A stretch of 64,000 nt of DNA, taken from positions 1 through 64,000 of the forward strand of contig JASAMV010003144.1 in NCBI GenBank assembly GCA_030248065.1, in the 5' to 3' direction. Numbering within the stretch: position 1 is the first letter of the stretch; every line of letters starts with the position of its first letter. The stretch is from Rhynchonema sp. JSB1_4. Taxonomy: Eukaryota > Nematoda > Chromadorea > Monhysterida > Xyalidae. The translations under genes were made by a program, and so were the position numbers. Positions 24,601 through 33,493 of the stretch are shown here, in pieces. The notes under the pieces were generated by a model. It had not been told where the DNA came from and searched no databases. It worked only from the letters and a program-made list of their open reading frames with translations.

Positions 24601-27600
24601 CAACAGCTGCACAGTGCACACTACAAAATCTATCCGACACTAGCATTGGAATTCACGCATATAACATCATGTTGACGTTTCATACGGACCACCACCACGA
24701 CACGGCCCCCCATGCGCATGAGGACACACCCGACTTTGCACGCACGGTGCCAATCGACTTGGGTGATCCCACTTGGTACATTGCAATGTCGCTCATGATC
24801 GGACTGATTGTCGCGCTCCTCATCGAGGTTGGTCTCCTTGTTTGATCAGGGAAACATATGAAGCCTGAGACAAGATTCTACGGCGAAGTATCCCATGAGC
24901 TGCATGTTTGGTTAACCAAATGTATCTAAGCATCTCAACCCAAGCTAACAATATCCCACCGACGTATGCGGTACTCGAAAGATCGGTGCCGTATTAGCAT
25001 AATCAGTAACAGCCCTGTCACAAAGTTGGGCCCAAAAGTTATCAAAATTGAATTCAGGGTTACATCATACATCGTCTGAACCAGTGGTATGTGACCAAAA
25101 CGGAACGCAAAGAGATTGAAGCGCGAAAAGCGGCGCTCGAAGAGAAACGCAAGCAGGAAGTGTCCGACTTTTTCGAAACCAATGCCGATCCGGTAGTATG
25201 AATGAGCTCGCTTTTATATTTCGGTGTGCATTGTAACTCAAAATGTTTGTACCGCTACAGTACCGTTCCGATAGAATGCGCATGAGGTCCATAATTCAGT
25301 TCACAGCTTTCAGCATCACGCTGCACAAAACTATATTTCGAAGTTGTCTGGCACGGTACTATATGTTTTGGGCCGAATTTAGCAGTATAAACATTGCACC
25401 TTGCAATAGGTCAATTATTCCACGCTTGTGCACAAAGTCTTAGAATTGCTGTGGCATCTCACATGAGCGCCCAAAATATTGTAAATTGCCATGTCACAGC
25501 CACCGCACGTCACATTCAAAAGCGAATATTCGGTGGCGTCCGAACCGAAATCGGTCAAAAAGTTGCGTGCCAAAATCGACGACCAGCACCTGGACAGTCG
25601 CACACAATCCAAATCGAATACCACTTCTGACCGCAACGGTACTGTTGCGCACACACTAAACGTGCTCGAAATAATATTTCAAGTGATTATTTCCCCAGCT
25701 GCAGGTGCGCCAGCAGAACGACATTCTACGACACACAAACACACCCCGGACACTCAGTCGCACAAGACGGACGAAAGTGTGGGTGCCGAGCACACAGGGC
25801 TTCATTCGCGTTCACATCCCACGCAGCCGACTGTGTCGATCGGGAAAAAGAAGAAAGATTTGTGAATGAATGATTTGGGCACTGGATTCCATGCTGGTGA
25901 TTAAATGCTATTTTCATTCTTATGTGGATTCTTTGAAAACTGACAGCGCACCTTGTCTCTCATAACATACCATAGACAAAAATGAATATTGCGAGATCGA
26001 AAAAATTTGGAAAAAACTCATACGTATGCTTCACTTTGTTTTTCCGGCTAGCACCGTACACTTTCAGCAGATAAAAATGCAGGTCATTACATCACATTGT
26101 CCGTAGATTTTTGGTTCTTGAAAAACTGTCAAGCCAAGCAACAGGAAGGGAGCCACAAACGGAAAGTTGCGGATCGAACCTGAATCATAATAGTGACAGC
26201 AATGACTGTTGAGAGTATCGTCGCGAGGATGGCGTAATTGACACTTGTGTGCACCATCTGATTGCGAAGCAGCTCAATTTCAGATAATTGCACCCCGGCT
26301 GTTTTCGAGGAGTCCTTGTCTTGATAGTAGCGCTCAACAGAACGCTGAAACATTAGGCTTCTCAGGCAAATACTGTATGCGCCTATGGCAATTTTGTTTT
26401 ATAACACTACTAATGTTACGGACCAAAGCCTTGGTCAATGATGCCGATGGGCATGATAACATGACATGACGAAATTGAACAGTGGAGACTTTCAATGAGG
26501 ACAATGGGTGATGATCACATAAAGAACAGTTGAGGTACAAAGTGACAAGTCCCAAACGAAATAACACCTCAGCATGAAGACCAACAGACAAAAACCCCGA
26601 CCTCAGACACAAACCAGCCAAGTTTTATTTCCGAACAATTCAGCGAGCGTGGTCGTTGGTTTGAGTCCAACACTTGTGTCCAGGCCAGTCGCATCCAGTA
26701 ATGGTAACACGGTGGTGTTGTCAAGAAACGACGGGAACTCACCCCCAGTCTCGTTGGCTTTCTTTGCTGCCTAAAGGGGTGTTGAATCTCGTGTTTTTGT
26801 AAACCTGAAAGTTGGCGAAAAAAACTAATTTCGATGACAAAGCGGGGTCAAAGTATATGCATAGTGTGTACACACCGTGAAAAAACCGTTTTGTTCTGGT
26901 CAAAACCGAAAAGAACCGTTTTTGAAAGTTGTTTCCAAATGAAAAAGTTCTTTCTGTTACCACAGGATACTTTCTTCGAAAGAATAAAAATTAGGAATGT
27001 TGTGTGTCGTAAAATGTGTCGGAAGCTTGGTTTCTGCAATCTTGAAGCTTGTGCATTGAAGCTGCAACATATTGGTCGCACAATGACCATATAAGAATTC
27101 ATCAAAATCAATCCTGATTTTCACGTTCAGTCACTCTTAACTACTGTGCTATTTGTGATTCTCACAAAACATTTTCAGCTGAAAATAATCTAGCAGATCA
27201 ACCACGTTGCCGCAGGTCTGAAACATTCTCTTTACTACGTGTTTTGTGTGTGATCGCGCAACGCAACGTCATTGCCCCGTCAACCCCACAAAAAAAAACC
27301 AACATAAACACAACATAGAACAAACGAACGCACTTCTATAAAAAATTCCGACCTCATAAGCCATCTGCGCCGTGAAATACGGTCCCATAAATCGTGTGAT
27401 CACCGGTGCCAGTGCCGCACCAACGGCGGTCAATATCGCTGCAAGAGCCATCAAGGCGAAGTCGGTACTATCGGCAAATTGAAACTGAAATTTGGTCATT
27501 GCTGACTTCTTGCTCAGAATTTTCACGAAGACATTGATGTGTTTGTTGGTAAGCTCAGCCACAGGTTTCTGATGGCATAAGGATTAAGGTGTTCAGTTCA

Positions 27601-27856
27601 CAAACGCAGCAGATCACGTGATGTGAGGAAATCAAGAAAAATCAAGTCCCACACGTGATTGAAACAAATCGACATTTTTTCAAGAAAAATTTCTCATCAT
27701 ACCTACCAATTGCCTGAGACCCGCTTTCTTCGGTCTGTCTACTGCATCTTGTTCCTGGAAATAGTCGTCTTGTTTGCTCTTCAGTGGATGAATCGGTATC
27801 TCTTCCTGATCCGGGTTCCTTTTCAGGATTGATTTCAATTGGGTGGCTTTACCCAT
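15692..27856 (-). CDS. P-glycoprotein (ABCB full transporter), complete
   Basis: ATP-driven multidrug exporter of the plasma membrane, two TMD-NBD halves, 1390 aa. Thirty-four exons join in frame: 27707-27856, 27353-27484, 26615-26770, 26180-26344, 23947-24089, 23303-23474, 22780-22904, 22584-22700, 22437-22485, 22245-22358, 22067-22177, 21856-21981, 21651-21754, 21487-21586, 21253-21423, 20954-21109, 20572-20707, 20455-20505, 20242-20381, 19949-20101, 19624-19725, 19391-19552, 19039-19153, 18876-18964, 18687-18787, 18264-18404, 17723-17879, 17146-17235, 17003-17092, 16840-16911, 16505-16639, 16248-16394, 15860-15986, 15692-15765. NBD1: Walker [10 protein letters not shown] (497-505), LSGGQ (601-605), ILIFDE, His657. 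NBD2: GPSGCGKST (1187-1195), LSGGQ (1288-1292), ILLLDE, His1344. Both sites look catalytically intact. The linker (about 700-805) is long and acidic. Exon 3 and linker exons 17-19 are the weakest joins. One intron (from 21,650) starts GCAAGT. Confidence 0.93.
17277..17680. repeat. Decayed GGGATTCGGGATC simple repeat in a P-gp intron
   Basis: Within the intron between exons 27 and 28 the phrases CGGGATTCGGGATCGGGATT and TCGGGATCGGGATTCGCGAT recur in both halves with many substitutions. It is an old minisatellite-like array of about 12-14 bp units. It has no coding role, and frames rich in Arg/Ser/Asp/Pro here are artefacts. Confidence 0.7.
24669..25865 (+). CDS. Small single-pass membrane protein nested in a P-gp intron
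   Basis: Not recognised. Four exons join in frame: 24669-24827, 25058-25192, 25500-25638, 25705-25865 (197 aa). The N-terminus is His/Asp-rich ([15 protein letters not shown]). A clear transmembrane helix lies at about 36-52 ([17 protein letters not shown]). It is followed by a charged helical stretch (about 64-85, with many Lys/Glu/Arg, possibly a coiled coil), then a Ser/Thr/His-rich low-complexity tail ending KKKKDL. A single TM with a short acidic/His outside and a long basic inside suggests a type I or III topology. The whole gene lies inside the 24,090-26,179 intron of the P-glycoprotein, on the opposite strand. Good splice phases at all three introns support a real gene. The last intron is also open in frame, so retention is possible. 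Confidence 0.72.
27071..27285. repeat. Half-copy of the 39.4 kb fold-back family
   Basis: Inside P-gp intron 2, the segment from GGTCGCACAATGACCATATA through CTGAAACATT to GCGCAACGCAACGTCATTGC matches one half of the fold-back at 39,364-39,897 and of its right-arm counterpart. Only one arm is present, so this is a solo or decayed copy. Confidence 0.75.
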
Positions 27857-27859
27857 TGT

Positions 27860-28590
27860 TGTTGATTGAAAAAATCGCCTCAAGTTCAGAAGCACTTGAT
27901 TTATAAATTCCACCAGATCAAATTTGAATCAAAATATTCAATTGTTATAAAAATACGGAACACGATATCGAAGTTGACAAACGTGGTCAAAACACCAAAG
28001 CAACATATGCACACTTCGATAATTTGTTGTGAAAACGGTCAAAGGTTTTTATAAAATGGCGTTTTGACTAGGTAAGTACATGTAATCGCTTGCAAATGCG
28101 TAAATATATTCCCTGTTTCACTTACACAAACTGACGAAGTAAAATATCCGTATTTTCTCTTTTATCGCTCCGCCACCAACGTAATCTGCTTCAGCATGCG
28201 AATACTGTTATAGCTGTTGTGCTGTGCAACACTCTTGCGAATACCGGTGTCACAAACATGCGTGCAAACACATGAAAAAGAACGACAAGTTTTGCGAAAG
28301 GAAATATTTCTCAGATAAGGATCAGTTTGTGCGTCGATGAAAGCACGACCAGTTTTTTTGTGCAGAAACTGCGAAAAACTGGTGGAAAATGTGTGTTTTA
28401 AAAATAAGATTGTACGAGTTGCACAGGATTACCAGCGTATTAGGAACAAATGCTGAAGCCAAGACATGGAACTACGCCGTTTCACGAAATTAATTTCTGA
28501 TGTGTTTTCAAAATAAAGGGGCGCCAGTTAAAGGGGCGGACTCATTGCTAAAAGTGCTCTTTTTATGATTTCAGCTTGTAGCTGGGATGT
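27860..28590. other. Intergenic, upstream of the P-glycoprotein
   Basis: No gene or repeat recognised in this 0.7 kb. It is the presumed promoter side of the minus-strand P-glycoprotein, but I see no confident promoter or leader-splice motif. Confidence 0.4.
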
Positions 28591-28592
28591 GT

Positions 28593-29052
28593 GCAATCAG
28601 AACGCCACCAAGATAAGATTTATCGGATGAAAATCGACCGAGATCGAAGCGATTGAATCGGCTCAACCGCGAAATCAACCGGGAACAAAAATAATTTCGG
28701 ACCAGCTGCATTTTTATTGCAAATCAGGGGAACCTGGTACTCTGGCCATGAAACATTCAAGAAAGTAGTCGTTTTTATAAGAAAACAAAGAAACATTTCT
28801 TGGTGCACTTGATCACTGCGTGACGTGCCTGTCAGCTGGCTGACATCAAGTGCACCAAGAAACGTTTCTTTGTTTTCATATAAAAAGGACTTTTTTCTGA
28901 ATGTTTCATGGCCAGAGTACCAGGTTCCCCGGTTTTTTAATAAAAATGCAGCTGGTCCAAAATTATTTTTGTTCCCGGTTGTGCCGATTCAATCGCTTCG
29001 GTCTCAGCCGACATGGATCCGATCGACCTGATCGCGGTGGCGTTCTGATTGC
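28593..29052. repeat. 460-bp fold-back element
   Basis: The outer ends pair (GCAATCAGAACGCCACC at 28,593 with its complement ending at 29,052). The arms pair through AGCGATTGAATCGGC, TTTTTGTTCCCGG-type, GGTACTCTGGCCATGAAACA and CTTGGTGCACTTGAT segments, with a short centre near 28,820-28,845. TGAAACAT occurs once in each arm. Small differences between the arms show that it is not brand new. Confidence 0.88.
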
Positions 29053-29789
29053 CCAGATCTCGGCCACAAGTTTAAATTATAAAACTAGTACTTTAAGCAA
29101 TGAGTCCCCCTTTAACAGAATCATGAGGGGAATATGCCAATACTTTCTAAAGAAAACCATTCTGAGTTTAATTTATATGGCCCAAACTTAAGCAATAGCT
29201 TTGGTAAATATTAGTATATTCAGAATAGTGAGGCTGTTAGCATGCAACTGTAATTGTTGACATAGGCTAAGGCCAGTTGAAAAAACTGGATGGACCGACT
29301 GGGCCGTTCTTTTGAAGCCGTGTTGCCGTGGGGTGGATTAATGATGTTAATCGAAAATGTTGTCCGACAAACTTAACAAATAAGGTGGCTGCCGGAGAGA
29401 TCGTATGGGAGAAAAGTGACCATACCAGTGACGCTGCTCTTCCAGCAAGTCCAAAACGTCGAAACAAACACCGTCTAATGCGCAAACCAACGTTGAGTCA
29501 TGCTCACATGCACAATTTCGGAATTGCAAGAGAAACGCGTCATCATCGGCTTTTTGAAAGCATCAGAACCAGAGGTCGCAATCGGGCCGGGTTTGGCCGG
29601 CCCGGCCCGGCCCGAGCCCCCAAATCTCCGGCCCGGCCCGGCCCGGCCCGAATTTTTGGCTCAGATTTTAACTAGGCCTGGGCACAATACCACTTTTGAC
29701 ACCCAATACCAAATACCCAATACCAATACCGGGGTTGTGTATCATTAGGGTCCAGCGCTCACTTGGGTCCACTTTTTCGCTGGGCCTAG

Positions 29790-29890
29790 GCGTAGGCTTA
29801 GGCTTTCACTTCGGGTTAGGCTTGGGCTTAGGCCTACACTGCGTATTTTAATAGGAGAGTTTGCAGCCTAAGCTTAAGCCTAAGCTTGAA
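29790..29890. repeat. Degenerate TTAGGC-like inverted array
   Basis: GGCGTAGGCTTAGGC, GGGTTAGGCTTGGGCTTAGG and then GCCTAAGCTTAAGCCTAAGC occur head-to-head within 100 bases, with a second copy at about 47,548-47,650. TTAGGC is the nematode telomere unit, but these arrays are short, imperfect and internal. They are part of the duplicated block. Confidence 0.6.
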
Positions 29891-30046
29891 ACAAAGCTAA
29901 TGAGCGCTGGACCCTAGTGAGCACTGGACCCTAATGATACACAACCGTTATATGGAGGTTTGCGCGCGGAGCGCGCGATTTTTGGGGTTTTGAGGTCGAA
30001 AAACACCCATTTTTGCCTATAAAAACCATAAATTGATGGTTGCAAG

Positions 30047-30692
30047 CAGTGTAGTACTTGGTCAGGGTGTTGACGATAGATAGATTGGGACCCGAAATGT
30101 GTTGACGATAGATAGATGACCCAAGTCCGAAATCTGGGGGGGGGTCGACCCAAACTTGTTGACGATAGATAGATGGTGGGGGGGGTCCCCCCCCAAATTC
30201 ATCTATCTATCGTCAACACTTTTTGATTTCATCTATCTATCGTCAACACATATGGGCAAATCTATCTATCGTCAACAAATTTTGGGAACAATCTATCTAT
30301 CGTCAACACATTTCGAACCCAAAATTGACATTTTTGCCTCAAAATGGCTCAAAATCGGTATTTTTCACCACAAATAGGCAAAAATCGCGCGCTACGCGCG
30401 GATTTAGTACATCTATACACATTTTCATTGATATTTACACATTATTACCTACTTAATGCACTTACTATACCTTGATTTTTGGCGTCCCCCCCCCCCCAAC
30501 ATCTATCTATCGTCAACACTTCACCCCCCAGATTTCGCCCGACTTTGGTCATCTATCTATCGTCAACAAATTTTGTCACCCCCCTTGGGGCATATTATAT
30601 ATTACTTGGTTTTATTTGTCGAACTACCCGGGTCCCTTGGGAGGGGTCAATCTTATCATTATCGTCAAACACCCTGACCAAGTACTACACAG
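30047..30692. mobile_element. TIR element with iterated ATCTATCTATCGTCAACA
   Basis: The ends are complementary (CAGTGTAGTACTTGGTCAGG at the left, CCTGACCAAGTACTACAC at the right, where the last bases have been altered by an adjoining insert). Inside, the phrase ATCTATCTATCGTCAACA occurs about nine times in both orientations, clustered in the two halves. Two more copies lie at 58,991-59,040. Central sequence includes GCGCGCGGA-type phrases shared with neighbouring repeats. There is no clear target duplication and no gene. Confidence 0.7.
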
Positions 30693-30944
30693 GTGGGGGA
30701 GGGGGGGGGGGGGGGGGTCGCCAAAAATCAAGTTAGGTATAGTATAGTGTACTGAAGTAGGTAATAATGTGTAAATATTAATGAAAATGTACTAAGATGT
30801 ACTAAATCCGCGCGCAGGGCGCGATTTTTGCCTATTTGGGACAAAAAATACCGATTTTGAGCCATCCAAACCCCCCCCCCACCCCCCCCCACCCCACCCC
30901 CCCCCCCCCCCCACCCCCCCACCCCCCCCCCCCCCCCTGTATTG

Positions 30945-31290
30945 GTCTTAGTATTGGTTTGGTATTGGGTTTTTGGTCTGGTATTGGGTTGGTATTGGTT
31001 TGGTATTGGGTTTTGAGTCAGGTATTGGGTTTGGTATTGGTTTGGTATTGGGTTTTGAGTCAGGTATTGGGTTTGGTATTGGGTTTTTCAGGATTAGTAT
31101 TGGGTATTGGTTTTGACCCAATACCTGGGCAAACCCAATACCAATACCCAATACCAATACCAGGCCAGCTTCAATACCAATACCCAATACCCAATACCAG
31201 AATTATCCCCAATACCAATACCAAACACGGGTTTTGGTATTGGTATTGGGTGGTATTGGTATTGGGTATTGGGTATCAGTGTGGTTGCAG
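30945..31290. repeat. GGTATTGGGTATT palindromic minisatellite
   Basis: About 175 bases of TATTGG/TATTGGGT units on the plus strand are followed by a similar length of the complementary CCAATACCCAATAC units, so the array is a large hairpin. The same structure is present at 47,938-48,300. Shorter pieces are at 29,690-29,735 and 47,470-47,495. The long frames across it are translations of the repeat. Confidence 0.85.
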
Positions 31291-31977
31291 GCCAATCGAC
31301 CCAAGATACCCTAGGGGGGGGGAAGGTTTCGGACTTACTCGAGATACCCCCCAGAGGCTACCCAAGATACCCCTATGGTCCGTCAAAAGGCGAAAGAAGG
31401 CCGTTTTTTTGCATGCAATTTTACTCAGAATTGGCCTAAATATGTGGGATTTTTTGACATTTTTGCCGAAAATTGGCCTAAAATGACCATTTCTGGGTGT
31501 TTGCGCGCGGAGCGCGCGATTTTTGGGGTCCCGAGGTCGAAAAATACCTACTTTTGCCTTGAAATCCGGACTCATCCCTTTGGTCGGCTCTCAATCGATG
31601 CCCTTCCCCCCGTCCCCCCCCTAAGGGTTGACTCGAGATAGATATCCCTTATTGGGGGGTGCCCCGTCCCCCAGCCACTACAGTGTTGGGTATTGTGCCG
31701 CATCATTTTAACCCAATTTTTGTCATAATTTTTGCGATTTTTGAATCTGTTTTTTTTTGGTTGAAAATTCATTGTTTTCCATGAAAAAGTCGCCAGATAG
31801 ACAATACCAATGGTGGCTTGGGGGGTGGGGGTCCCCCCTAGGGTCCAGTAGGTACAGGTACCGTAAAAACCTGAATAGATGGGGAGCTCTATTCTCTCAC
31901 TGACCCCATTTTGGGGGGGCTATTTTACGGGGGGGGGCTCTATTCCGAGGGGGGGGGGCTCTATTAATTCACTGACG

Positions 31978-32286
31978 TGTGAGAAACATAATTATCTTAT
32001 TGCCTTGTATTATTATTATTGTATCAGCCGCGCGACAGCGTTGCGCGCACACATGCACACACCTACATTACACCGCCCGCCTGGACTGACTGACTGGTCA
32101 CTCTGACGCAGTCAGTCAGCATGCACTATGCTGCGCACGCGCGCCTAAGTAAATTAATGCTTTCTCTGTGTTCTCCTTTATTGTATTATCGTGTGAAACA
32201 TCACCCAAGCTTAATAATCGGTTTTTACCCATATACTTGAGGCTAATCAATAAACAACCGAACGAACGAATTGGGTATGCCTAACA
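31978..32286 (+). repeat. 5' LTR
   Basis: It runs from TGTGAGAAACATA to ATGCCTAACA and matches 37,531-37,839. It contains a CA/GCGCGC-rich segment, an AATAAA (in CAATAAACAACC) near the 3' end that could serve as the polyadenylation signal, and one copy of TGAAACAT. Confidence 0.95.
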
Positions 32287-32303
32287 TTTGGTGAGCCCAC
32301 GTG
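32287..32303 (+). promoter_or_regulatory. Primer-binding site
   Basis: TTTGGTGAGCCCACGTG immediately follows the 5' LTR. The TGG start matches the CCA end of a tRNA, as expected for minus-strand priming. The tRNA species was not identified. Confidence 0.6.
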
Positions 32304-32329
32304 CCACCCCAGCTACAATCGCCCCTGTG

Positions 32330-32510
32330 TGGACCAGTCAAGCATCCTCAGTGGACCGCCGCTCTCGCCTCAGTGGACCAGTCACTCCTGTGTGCCGTGC
32401 CTCAGTGGACTTCGTATACCTGTGTGGACTCCTCCAGCTTCCATTCCCCTGTCTCAAGTCACCTGTGTGGACGCCAAGCGCCTCAGCGTCACTTCCTGTG
32501 TGGACTCACC
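32330..32510 (+). repeat. GTGGAC repeats in the retroelement leader
   Basis: Seven copies of (CA/TG)GTGGAC, mostly as CTCAGTGGAC or CTGTGTGGAC, occur in 180 bases just after the primer site, with TC-rich spacers. Iterated leader motifs of this kind can act in RNA packaging, but nothing here proves it. The leader continues non-coding to 33,493, about 1.2 kb in total. Confidence 0.65.
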
Positions 32511-33493
32511 CTGAACTCAGTGCTTCATCACTGTCATCCGGCCCTCATCTCACCACCATCCAGGAACATTGGACTTCATCATTCATACATATATCACCTG
32601 ACGAAACGTGAAACTCCCAACGTCAAACGCTTCTCGTTGGCCAGCAACCGTTACAACAGCGCCCGACGACCATCGTTCACAAACAGTCAGCTACGTCATG
32701 CATCCCAACACTGCTGTTTCATCGTGAGTGGGAAAGAGATTATTGGCCCTAGGTAGCATAGAATGTAGCTATCGTGTAATTAGCTTTGCTTGAAATTGCT
32801 GTTTTTTGCTGAATTTGGGTAGTATTTTGTGAATTTCCATTGATTGGCGATCGATATATATATACGCTCGCTGCAACATACATACAGCAACGCGCATACG
32901 CTCGCTGCAACACAACTCACATACATACGCACCGCACATTCACAAAGTTGACCTTGAACGGTTTCACTCAGCCACACACCAACACTTATGTGCCTGTAAG
33001 TTATCCTAAGTTCTGCGCACATAATATTCACTGTTTATCTCATTGTCCCACCATAATCCCACTAACACTTGCGTGACCTACCTACTTTCTGCATCGCCAC
33101 CTTCTGTGCTTGCCTAAACTAATATTATTGTAATACCCTGTGACGTTATACGTGCACATTCAACAGATTCGTTCACAGAAGCAGGTATTGTACCAGGATA
33201 TACTTGTGTTCAGCTACACAACCTAATAACGCGTGCGCACCTACAGTATTGACTGAAGGGGAACTGCACGATTAACAAATGTGTGCATAGTTAACAATTG
33301 TTGTTGCCGTCCCGTTGCGCGAAGACTGTCAATCTCTCAACAGAGTGTTCTCTTTGTATAATACGTTACACCCTGTCCGTGTGTTCAAGCGTGAACGTCC
33401 GTCAATTTTTTGAAGTCTGTGCAGCTTAATCACATTCTTGTTGCCAATAACTACTGTAATTGTGTACAATTAACCAAACAGAGTCAGATAACC

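Larger units (their letters stand above)
29275..31977 (+). repeat. Direct duplicate of the palindrome spacer and inner right arm
   Basis: From GGCTAAGGCCAGTTG onward this block matches 47,033 to about 49,195 in the same orientation, long stretches being identical. Each copy has its own private insertions (here the 30,047-30,692 element and C-runs to 30,935; there a different C-rich insert at 47,807-47,935). The block stops exactly at the 5' LTR of the retroelement, inside a CGTAAAAACCTAAATAG-type element whose second half is missing here but present at 49,195-49,505. No gene is recognised. Confidence 0.9.

Noticed and set aside
29328..29675. Frame with NKVAAGEIV, reminiscent of the MutL/MLH/PMS motif
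   Set aside because: Only about nine residues resemble it. No ATPase motifs follow, and the frame runs into GGCCGG repeat. It is identical in the second repeat copy at 47,098-47,445, which explains its preservation.
29790..29890. Chromosome end or telomere
   Set aside because: TTAGGC-like units are few, degenerate, head-to-head and surrounded by ordinary repeats and genes on both sides.
30060..30570. Regularly repeated 18-mer that could be taken for a CRISPR array
   Set aside because: The repeats are in both orientations, spacing is irregular, the setting is a TIR transposon and the organism is eukaryotic.
30836..31486. 216-codon frame and its twin at 47,802-48,476
   Set aside because: Most of it is Tyr/Pro/Ile/Gly repeats from the TATTGG minisatellite, which is open in several frames.
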